DNA of 64,000 bases from Lonicera japonica (Eukaryota; Streptophyta; Magnoliopsida; Dipsacales; Caprifoliaceae): assembly GCA_021464415.1 (NCBI GenBank), contig JAKCWG010000465.1, positions 26,895-90,894 of the forward strand, in the 5' to 3' direction. Of this stretch, positions 36,287 through 46,000 are shown piece after piece; the first letter of the stretch is position 1; each line of letters begins with the position of its first letter. A program made the position numbers and the translations under genes. The notes under the pieces were generated by a model. The model did not search any database, was not told where the DNA came from, and saw only the letters and a program-made list of their open reading frames with translations.

Positions 36287-36461
36287 TGAAAATTTAGAGG
36301 GAACCATAATTTTATTCCATGAAAATAAAGAAGAATACTAGGCACATTATATAGGAAATAACATCCTAACTCACCTAAACTACCTAACAAGGTGGGATTC
36401 TACCCACAAATAAGATAACATAAAATAAATAACTAAACTAAATAATATTGAAATATCAATA
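36287..36461 (-). repeat. copia 5' LTR (175 bp)
   Basis: It matches 31075-31249 except for about three substitutions. It is followed on the right by ATTAC, the target duplication. Confidence 0.9.
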
Positions 36462-36466
36462 ATTAC

Positions 36467-37409
36467 TTGTTTTCTCAATCATTTTCCACTTCACAATGAA
36501 ATGCATGCTTTGGGTTAGCAATTAGTGTATGGAACTAGAGAACACATACGGTTTTCACTTTGTTTCAGTTCATTGGTGTAAGTATCGGACCAACATTCTC
36601 ATCATAGTAGTTGTCACCGGGTAATACTCCCGCACCCATAAGGTGCCTGACCCCAGTCCCATCGGGCACGGCTAGCCCAACTCCAATGGCCAACATGCTA
36701 CGGATCGTAGAACAAAGCATCGGACATTAAGCGTTGGCTCGCACCTGAACAAATTAAAGAACACATTAGTATTGTAGATAGGGTCACATCGCCTTGCCTC
36801 CTGGTGTTAGGCTTCTCACGCAATAGGGTCTAACATTAGTCTAGTACAAGTGAGAAACAAATTAGCATGCAGTTTATGTATTTCTTCACGTGGTATTTAA
36901 CTTTGATTCAAGTTCAAGGGAGAAACACGTTAGCGTTAGCATATTATTTTGCTTACATAGTATTTAGAAATGAATAAACTTTGACGTATTATTTAGTGTT
37001 ATGTTCTTATTGAAATTATATGTTTTGAAGTGCTTAAACTACATAAGCATTTTGCTATAACCCAGTTGTAATTAAAAAGAAGGCGGGGGTGGCAACTAGT
37101 GTATGAAAGTAAAGAATACATATTTTTGTTGCCATAATTTTTTTTATTTTTTTGGGGGGTTCTTCACTTGCAATTAACAACTATTAGTTCATCACCCATG
37201 TGAAAGGCACTATCTACCATTGAAAAAACATATTGCAGCCTCAACCACACAGTCTTTTATCCCTTAATACATTTTTAAAATTCAAAAACTATAACCCCTT
37301 GTTACATAGGTTGCTTCTTTGGGTTCTCTATTCTACTATTTTTATTAATTTCGAGTTTATTGCATCAACTTTTTTAGATACTTTTATTGACATGTTTTTG
37401 TAATAGCAG
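36467..37409. other. spacer upstream of the PPR pseudogene
   Basis: No gene seen. A GC-richer block at 36610-36730 (including gggtaatactcccgcaccca) stands out from the AT-rich surroundings but matches nothing I know. The right end has a T-rich tract and an acceptor-like taatagcag at 37401-37409. Confidence 0.5.
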
Positions 37410-37456
37410 GATTGCAACGTAAGGTCGGCCCACACTGGTCATCAGCATAATACCAT

Positions 37457-39168
37457 ATGCATGGTGGTGCACCTAACTTTTTCTCCAAATGCTGGCCCAC
37501 AAAACATACCATTCCTGTACAATTCTCATCAAATGGGAAGATGAAAAATGGCAAACTAAACTCAATCAGACCCTCCATTTTCTCATCAACCCACAGTTCT
37601 AAACCCTTTGTTCCTCAAGATCATAACTTCGCTCCGGTAGAAAATAACTCCCCTTTGTACCCACCAACTGTCTCTTCTATAGCCTCTGCTCTGCAACACT
37701 ACATCAACTCAGAGAACCCTTCCCATGGCCAAAAGATCCATTGCCATATCCTCAAAATTGGGTTCAAACCCAATACTAACATCTCCATCAAACTTCTCAT
37801 ACTGCACCTCAAATCTTCTTGTTTGTCTTATGCCCGCAGGTTGTTTGATGAATTGTCTCAACCGACTCTATCAGCTTATAATTACATGATAGCAGGTTAT
37901 ATAAAAGAAGGGAAAGTTGAAGAATCTTTTTGTTTGGTTCGGAGGTTGGCTTTGTGTGATGAAAAGCCTGATGGGTTTACATGTTCCATGATTTTGAAAG
38001 CATCTACTTTTGACAGAGTTTTGTCTTTGCCGCGGAGTATAGGAAAGCAAGTTCATGCGCAGATAGTGAAATCTGATGTTGAGGCTGATGATGTACTTTT
38101 TACTGCACTAGTTGACTCGTATGTTAAGAGCCAAATGGTTAATTATGCAAGGAGAGTGTTTGATATGATGTTGGAAAAGAATGTAGTTTGTTCTACATCT
38201 ATGCTTTCTGGATATATGAGACATGGTTCTATGGAGATGCTGAGGAAATATTTGAAAAAACGGTGGATAAAGACGTGGTTGTTTTTAATGCAATGATTGA
38301 AGGTTACAGCAAATCAATAGAAACTGCTAAAAGGGCGATTGAGGTTTACATCAATATGCAACATTTGGATTTTAGACCTACGATATCAACGTTCGCGAGC
38401 ATCATTGGCGCTTGCTCTGTACTATCAGCATTTGAAATTGGCCAACAAATCCAAGGATAACTTATGAAGACTGTATTTTTCAAAGACAGAAAAGTAGGAA
38501 GTGCTATTCTAGACATGTACTCGAAGTGTGGAAGAGTGGAGGAGGCCAGAGGAATTTTCGACCATATGCCCAAAAAGAACGTTTTTTCATGGACTTCCAT
38601 GATTGATGGATATGGGAAGAACGGAAATCCAAATGAAGCGCTTGAGCTCTTCAACATAATGCAAAGAGTTTATCGCATTGAGCCAACTATGTAACCTTCC
38701 TTAGTGCTCTCTCAGCTTGCGCACATGCGGGGTTAGTTGCTAAAGGAAAACAAATCTTTCAAAGTATGGAAAGTAAATACAAAATGAAACCGAAAAATGG
38801 AGCATTACGCTTGCATGGTTGATTTATTAGGCCATGCAGGAAGTTTAAATCAAGCATTGGAGTTTGTTGCACAAATGCCTGAAAAGCCAAACTCTGATGT
38901 TTGGGCAGCTTTACTTAGTTCTTCTAGATTGCAAAGTGATTTAGAGATGGCAAATATAGCTGCAACTGAACTTTTCAAGTTAAGCGGTGATGGCCGGCCG
39001 GGGGCATATGTTGCTCTATCCAATACTTTAGCAGAGGCCGGTAAATGGGACAGTGTTAGTGAGCTTAGGGAGCTAATGAAGGTAAGAATGATCTCAAAAG
39101 ATACTGGCTTCAGTTGGGTTGGTACTGATGGTGGTTTAGAAGGTTTCCATGCTGGGCGAAAGATGTAA
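37457..39168 (+). pseudogene. pentatricopeptide-repeat (PPR) protein pseudogene
   Basis: PLS/E-type PPR proteins act in RNA processing or editing in mitochondria or plastids. The first frame (ATG 37457) has a Ser-rich, organelle-targeting-like N-terminus and then PPR units such as LSAYNYMIAGYIKEGKVEES and NVVCSTSMLSGYM. Later units include VVVFNAMIEGYSKS, AILDMYSKCGRVEEA and NVFSWTSMIDGYGKNGNPNE. The E-type tail has MEHYACMVDLLGHAGSLNQA and PGAYVALSNTLAEAGKWDSV. It resembles my memory of Arabidopsis At1g28690. Lesions: a one-base loss near 38227, TAA at 38458-38460 (Gln expected), a one-base loss near 38688 and a compensating gain near 38793. The lesions make a full-length product impossible. 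Confidence 0.9.
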
Positions 39169-39369
39169 CAGCACATTTTAAGCAAAGGGGAGGCCAAATA
39201 TGTGATAATTGTTGTACAATATTGTTCACAAGAGACGAGCGGCGTGGGTGGGTGGGAGCGGCGTGGGTGGGAGAACGAGTGTTACGACCTAGGGCTGAAT
39301 TAATTTGATAAAAGGGTGAGGGTGGGTTTTGTGTAATTTTGAGAAAAGATGAAGGGTAAAATAGACTTT

Positions 39370-39575
39370 TTCTACTCTTTAAAATTAAGTTTCAGATTTA
39401 AGTGGCAACTTTGCCACTTAATTTTTTGGATGAAAATTTTAAGTTTTAAGTGGTAAAAATTAAGTGGCCACTTAATTTTTTTAGTTAGTGAACAACTTTC
39501 ACAGCCACTTAAATCTGAAAAATTTAAATTTTTAGATTTAAGTGGCAAATTAAGTGGCAAGTAAACAAGGCCTTA
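39370..39575. repeat. inverted-repeat-rich block, probable MITE remnant
   Basis: The words gccacttaa and ttaagtggc alternate at least six times and can fold back on each other. The right end tgccacttaa...acaaggcctta resembles MITE termini that begin ggccttgttt. The matching left terminus is not clear. Confidence 0.5.
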
Positions 39576-39591
39576 GCCAATCATTTCTTAT

Positions 39592-39900
39592 TTATTCGAG
39601 GGCCTTTTGATTTTGCCCCCAATTATTTGATGCAAAATTACTTAACCCCGACTTCCATTTTCAAAATTATTAGACTTTGCCTGTTGCATGTCTTGAATCT
39701 AAAAAAATCACATAAAAATGGAGTGCAATGTCTTATATTTTCAATGTAATCCTCTGACTCAAATATTTGAGTTATCCAGGGCTGTACAAATTTCTCTGTA
39801 CTCTTTATTTAAGTTTTTATGGAATTGATTGTTTCTTATCAAAAAAAAATAAATAAAAATAAAAACACCCCTGTTTTTATGTAATTCTCTAAGATTCCCG
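39592..39900. mobile_element. MITE-like copy related to 45880-46172
   Basis: The left part (ttgattttgcccccaatta, attattagactttgcc, atcacataaaaat) matches the left arm of the 45880 element. The right part (gtttttatgtaattctctaagattccc) matches its right arm. An unrelated segment with a poly(A) tract lies between them. Confidence 0.55.
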
Positions 39901-41421
39901 GTACGCAGGGGTATGAGTGCCCTGTCCCACGATCCCATTGCAGGTCGCAGCGTGATCCCATTGCGGGTCATAACGCATGTGCATGCCAGAGTTTGTGTCT
40001 CCATTAACAAAACGTGCAAAAACAAAAATGAGGAGTCACCTCCTCTGATGTGAATACCATCCAAGTGCAGAACTGTGTCATTGATGTGTCGTGTACTCGT
40101 GTGCGTGCCTAAGTGTGTATACATTCCCTTTTTCATTCTATTACAATTTTTCTCATGATAATTCTTCGTCTCTCTTAAGTTTCAATTAATTATGAAAATA
40201 ACCATTTGGAAAATTGCAATTTTGACGGCCAAACTTTCCAGGTTACTGTTTCGCCTGAAATCACACAGAAATAGGCTATGAGCCCTAGATTCGGCAATGA
40301 AGTATTTCTGGTTTTGATGAAAATGGGTTTTGGAGCAATCTGGCATTAGATTACCACTGAACAGCGTGGTTCATAGGTGTCTAGGTGGATGAAAAATTTA
40401 AGATCTGAGAGATCCTCCCCCGAAGGGTGAGATCACTTGGATCTGGTCTAGTTTGAATAAACCAGTTGGGGAATTCATAACCAAATGAAAGAGAAGAGTA
40501 ATGAATCAATTAAACTCAACTTGAAATTAAATTTTGATTATTATTCTAATGGCATACCTAAGTTGTTAATTAGAATCAATTAGAATAAATCTCAAACTTG
40601 ATTATATAGTAATGAAATAAGATGAAACAGAATAGAATTGAGTTGTACCTTCTCGCTTCCAAATCTTCCCAATGCTTGTCTATGAGTTGAGTGTTGATTA
40701 CATGCTTTGGCTGTTGAATCCTCCTTTATATCACACCTCATTACCTTAGGTAATGTGAATTGCATGTGAAAAGTGAGTTCTAATACTATTTTGGCAGTAT
40801 AACAGTTCTAATACTAAATGGCGCCCTTCTTTCAAGCAAAGATCATATTCACCTTTTGAGAGGGTATATTATTGAATTTTTGGATGGAATTTTTTGGTTG
40901 AAGAAGAAGGGATACATATTTGTTTGTAGCCTCCTCTTCTTCCTCATTGATGATGGCTTTATGGCTTCTCGCAGAAATTTGCTTCTCTGGTTTTCAGTTA
41001 TGTACATTATTGTGGAATCTGTTCTAGTTGCAGCCTTCTAGCTGCAAATATATTTAAGACCTAGGGTCTGAAACAAATTAAGATGATACCCTTTGCATAC
41101 TATTAAATTTTTTTAAATGGCATGACTTTTTTAGAAAGCCAGGGAGAGGTCCCTTGTATGAGTTTATTTCTGGGTTTGGTCCATGCAAGTTATTTCGTTC
41201 GTTGGTCCTTCGGGCAGTTAGGATACTTCATATTTGTGCAGCGCTCATAGGTGTTATATTGAGTTGACCGATTTACTGTTTTTAAGAGTTGTGTTTCCCC
41301 GATAGTTGTGATTGTGTAATCCTTGTGCGCTGGTTTGCTTCCTAAACCCAGAAACTATTGTCTGCATTAATGAGTGTGTACTTGATGGTTTTGGTAATTG
41401 TTTTTTGTGCTGTTGTGCAGT

Positions 41422-41864
41422 GAATTTCATCATGGAGGTTTGTATCAACGTAATGCGAAGGAAGATTGGGTTGTTGTTGCCTCTGGTGATTTTTGAAGCA
41501 TTTGGGTGGGGTGAGGGTTGGTTTGTTTGTTTGTTTGTTTTGGGGGGGTGTGTGTGTTTGGTGGGGCAGGAATTTCATCATGGAGGTTTGTATCAACGTA
41601 ATGCGAAGGAAGATTGGGTTGTTGTTGCCTCTGGTGATTTTTGAAGCATTTGGGTGGGGTGAGGGTTGGTTTGTTTGTTTGTTTGTTTGTTTTGGGGGGG
41701 TGTGTGTGTTTGGTGGGGCAGGAATTTCATCATGGAGGTTTGTATCAACGTAATGCGAAGGAAGATTGGGTTGTTGTTGCCTCCGGTGATTTTTGAAGCA
41801 TTTGGGTGGGGTGAGGGTTGGTTTGTTTGTTTGTTTGTTTTGGGGGGGGGTGTGTATGTTTTTT
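41422..41864 (+). repeat. three tandem copies (148-152 bp) of an exon-like segment
   Basis: Copies start at 41422, 41570 and 41722 and are almost identical. Each is preceded by cag and can be read as one frame, GAATTTCATCATGG..., encoding EFHHGGLYQRNAKEDWVVVA then SGDF and a TGA stop, which looks like a terminal exon behind a splice acceptor. Each is followed by (tttg)n and G7-8 runs and (tg)n, which probably caused the expansion. I recognise no protein family. Confidence 0.8.
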
Positions 41865-42675
41865 GAGTATTGGTCCTACTTAATCTTTCAGTCTTTTCTG
41901 TATTGGTTGAGTATTTTTATTTTGAACATAGTTTTGTGGTGTTTGAAGTTTTCCAAGCGGATTTCCTTAAAATATCAAGCTCCAAAATGTAATTCTAGTT
42001 TGTTCCGTTTGTTTCATAAATGAATCCCAAACGATTGTGAGTCAACTAAAGTATCTTTCGTGGGTTCTCACATTTGAGCATTGTGCTGTAAGTACTTCTT
42101 TGTTGGTGCTACTTATTTGTACTTAATTTTTGCATTTTGTTGTGATGCTGCACATTGTTTAATTATTTAATCATAAAAATCAGATCTTCTGTTGTTGATT
42201 TAGTGACGGAATTTTGGAGGTTGCAATGTTGTTTTGAATTTGTAGACTTAGTTTATAGCTCTCGATCCTTCTAGAGGGACATATGCATTTGACATAAAAG
42301 ACTTGCATGTCTAGTGTGTCAATCATGTATCGTTCAGAATGTGCGGTCTATATGAAATTTATCCTTATCACAATCCGTTCTAACCGATGAGTAATCATCA
42401 AATTGAAATATCACTTTTTATGTCAGAAAAATATGTCATGCATAGAATAACTCTGTAACTTTAGTTATTGAGTGGGTAGTGGGAAGTTGAGGTTTAAGTA
42501 CAAGTAAGTTAATTTTAGTAGTCACCCTTGTTTGATAAATTCTGCATGGAGTCTGGCCAAAGCATTAATGCTTCTAAAAAAAAACACTTCATGGCCGCCG
42601 AAAGAGAATGCCAACCATTACAAAGTTCAGTTTTATCGATGACCTAGGAAAGTATCTTGGTGTTCCTTTTTTTGG
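41865..42675. other. intergenic stretch
   Basis: AT-rich. No gene or recognised element seen. Confidence 0.5.
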
Positions 42676-42679
42676 TTCA

Positions 42680-42905
42680 ATGTTAAAGTTTGTCTGGGCC
42701 AGCTTACGCATCCCAACTAGTCCCTCCTTGGGCAATCATAAGATGCACTCCCCCACATCAACCTAGTGTATCTAGGAATTTTTGAACTCGGCCTGGTGCA
42801 TTTAGGAAAATTTCAACTCATAGAGTGCTCCTCATAGGGATCAAACCCTAGTTGACAAGTAGAAGAGCACTGAGCACCCTCTTACCAACCCTGGTACGTG
42901 CGTGG
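42680..42905 (-). mobile_element. tRNA-derived SINE
   Basis: Read on the minus strand, a tRNA-like head has an A-box-like ggttggtaagagggtgctc and, about 30 bp on, a B-box-like gggtttgatccc. The tail ends in gatgcgtaagctggcccaga, similar to the conserved 3' ends of plant SINE families. The copy is degenerate. Confidence 0.5.
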
Positions 42906-42997
42906 GTAGTATCTTGGTGTTCCAATTCATTCTAGATTTACTAAATAAAAAATTCATTTCATTATGAAAAAATTTGGGTGAGGGTAAATTGTTGCAG

Positions 42998-43042
42998 AAC
43001 TTAAGTGTTATTCAACAACTTGCAGAATCTCGCCATTTCAAG
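42998..43042 (+). CDS. HAD hydrolase exon 1 seen (N-terminal piece)
   Basis: It encodes NLSVIQQLAESRHFK, just before motif I. The acceptor is probably ttgttgcag at 42989-42997; an alternative is AG at 42981-42982. The donor is gtataa at 43043. The frame upstream meets a stop at 42965-42967, so the start codon is in an earlier exon. Confidence 0.65.
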
Positions 43043-46000
43043 GTATAATCCCCAACTTTCCTATATTTGCAAAAAATTACCTGCAATTTTTCACTTTCTT
43101 AGCTCTTTCTGCTCTTATTTTAAGTCTTTATTACCATCATTGCCCATTTTCCTCTGAATCGGTTCAGAGATAATCACACCTTTAATCTGAATGCTCCCTC
43201 CATAACAGAACGTGTCATGTCAAAACTACCCTTCTAAGTTCTAATGGCAGTGTAGGTTGGGGGTGTAAATTGTTGCTTTAAAGGGTTAGGGTTAGTATTC
43301 GGCCTGAATTAGCAGCAAAAGAGGATGAGGAAGATGAGTGAAGTGAGAGGAAAGTAAATATCCAAAATAGAAATGTAGCTGCTGAGCAAAACGACTTCTT
43401 TGAACTAAACAAGGTCAACTTTGTGTCAAATTACTATTAAAGAACAGATATAGATGATCTGTGCTGACCTGATACACATGGTTTCTCTCGGAGAATGCCC
43501 TTTTAAATGGATTTATCCCTTGTAGCTACATGAGCTCACATGCCGTAAATTGGCTACCTTTTGTGTATGGTTCATGAAGATCACTACCACTCTCAAAGTT
43601 CTTGAGTATAGTGAAACAAGGTCAACACGCTTTGGTGATGTCCTTGTTGTAACATTTTGTGTATGTGATTACATGGGCCACGTGGCTGATGATGAATAAT
43701 GTGCAAAGATATGAAGTAATGAGCAAAAATTCACATTTTTTGACTTCCAATGTTTATAAATTGAAAGAACAAAAAGGTGCCTAATATGACGTCTACAAGA
43801 TAGTTTATTGATAAATATCTCTCTAAGTAATGTGCTTGTTTTTTCTTTTTGTCTTCTTCTTTCATGTGAGTGCGAGTATTTATGGATGTTTATTTACCTC
43901 TGGAGTAGTTATGTATTATTTTGCTGATGGATGTGCAGGCACGGTTCTTAGATCAGTTTGGAGTCCTTCATGATGGGAAACAACCTTACCCTGGTGCAAT
44001 TTCCACATGTACGTTTTCATGATTTCATCTGTTAGCTTTTACATTTTGGTAAGCTTGATCATTGATCCTATCTTTCGTTCCTTGGGTATAAATAGTACTT
44101 GATAATATTTAAAATTCGTCGTTTGTGCAACAGTAGAAAGGCTGGCAAATTATTGTGCAAAGATGGTGATTATCAGTAATTCCTCAAGATGGGCATCAAC
44201 AACCATGGAGAAACTACAGACCCTTGGATTTGATCCCTCCCTCTTCATAGAAGCCATCACTAGTGGAGAATTAACATATCAGCATCTTGAAAGGTTAAGC
44301 ATCGTACAATTGAAATTATTAATTTGTAACTCCCTACAACTGGAAATTCGGGCTTGCGGGTCGAGTTCCAGTTGTGTCAAGACACTTATGACCAACCCGA
44401 ACACGACCTGTTTAACTAATAGTATCTTCTAGAGTAACTCGAACACGATTTGCTTAGTATCTACCGCGTTGTATCATAGTCCTAGCTAGATGCAAATCCC
44501 AAGAATCAGTATATCCAGGGACAAGTTGAAGGACCGCATCCCAAAAAATTTCAGTCAGGGACCGGACTCTAAGGGACCTTTACACATCGCCTCGCTTGAT
44601 TGGTATATTTTCAACTGCTATTGAGGTTGACAACTTTGGGTTTAGGCACGATGTCTCTTCTACATCTCATAGCGGGAGCTATATAAACACACCAGTTCTT
44701 TCATACTACCAACTTTAACAGCTTAACAATCATAGACTAGTCTAGAATTTAGTGTTGGTGCTCCACACCTACGTGATCCATCATTTGACAACGAAATATC
44801 ATTTTATTAATTTTGGGGATTTCCCATGATCTCATAATATTAAAAGTTTGTGTTGCAGTCCAATGTTTTGTGTATATGTTGTTCATTGTTTTGACTTATG
44901 CTTGAATGTAAACACCCTTTTTCACGCACTTATTAAATAAACAGGATAGAAGATACTTGGTTTGTTGCACTAGGAAGGTATTGTATTCATTTGACTTGGA
45001 ATGACCGAGGTGCTATATCTCTGGAGGTATGCTACATGTACACTTAAGTTTTTTTCCTTGAAATCTATGCAAGTGAATTTGCAATCAATTTTCTCGGTTT
45101 TCTATCTCTTAATTTCTAGTAGTTACGCTTCTCAAATTATGCTCGCTTGTCCTTCACCTTGTATTCTTTTCCTTTGAATTTTGTTTGTCTATCCGTTTAA
45201 GACACGTGGCTCTCCTTTTGCAATTGAGTAAGGCCAAATAAGCACTTATCCTAAAAAGGGTTATTATATTAAACTTCTGAATTTTGAACAGCAGCCCTTT
45301 TCAAATAAACAGTTTTCAAAGGAAAAAGAAAACTATTTTAACTTGGTAATTCATTTTGATATGAGGTCTGAGAATAATGGGCATTTGGGTAACCAAAGTT
45401 TTGGGATTCAATATCTTGAGTACTTGAATTTAACTACTTAGAATGAAGAACACCTTCTTGTCCAATCAGCATAAACTTTTGGAAATTTTGTGTGAATTTC
45501 ATGCTTTGGGGCTTAGGGTTAAAGGTTGTGGAGAATGTTGAAGAAGTTGAGTTCGTTTTGGCCCACAGGACTGAAGCTTTGGGGCTTTCTTCCGGTGCAT
45601 CACATCCCATGAAAATTGAGGATCTTGAGAAAATATTGGAGAAATGTGCAGCTAAAAATATCCCAATGGTGGTAGCAAATCCTGATTTTGTAACTGTTGA
45701 GGCTAGAGCGTTGTGTGTTATGCCTGGTAAAGATATTGCTATTAGCTAGTTGCAGTTTTCTTTGATTACTTTTCGAAACTATTAGGCAATGATTACATAA
45801 ATGTCCATGGTTGCATTTAGTGTTTTCTACTTGAGATTTATTAGTATTATATGTTATGAAAACAAAATGCGTTAATGATAAAAGAACCTTTTGTGACTTT
45901 GCCCCCTATCTTGGGTACAAAATTTGACTTACCCTCCTAGTTTCATAATCATTAGACTTTGCCCCCCTACATGCTGCAAATCTTAAGGAATTACATAAAA

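Larger units (their letters stand above)
31075..36461 (-). mobile_element. complete but decayed Ty1/copia retrotransposon, 5.4 kb
   Basis: Two 175-bp LTRs (31075-31249 and 36287-36461) are bounded by ATTAC target duplications (31070-31074 and 36462-36466). On the minus strand: 5' LTR, tRNA-Met primer site TGGTATCAGAGCAGG (36286-36272), leader, gag, protease, integrase, RT, RNase H, a purine tract GAGGTGGAG (31258-31250), 3' LTR. Integrase before RT is the copia order. The LTRs differ at three positions by eye (about 1.7%), so it is older than the Athila-like copy. On the sense strand the LTRs begin TATTGATA rather than TG. Confidence 0.93.
39169..41421. other. intergenic stretch with transposon scraps
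   Basis: No gene is supported. It holds an inverted-repeat-rich block (39370-39575), a MITE-like piece (39592-39900) and a stretch at 39900-40140 with a near-duplicated gatcccattg(c/g)(a/g)ggtc motif. The open frame at 40856-41041 has no recognised domain. Confidence 0.5.

Noticed and set aside
45492..45749. 85-aa stand-alone gene starting MNFMLWGLGL
   Set aside because: It is exon 5 of the HAD gene read through its flanking intron. The first codons and last codons are intronic.
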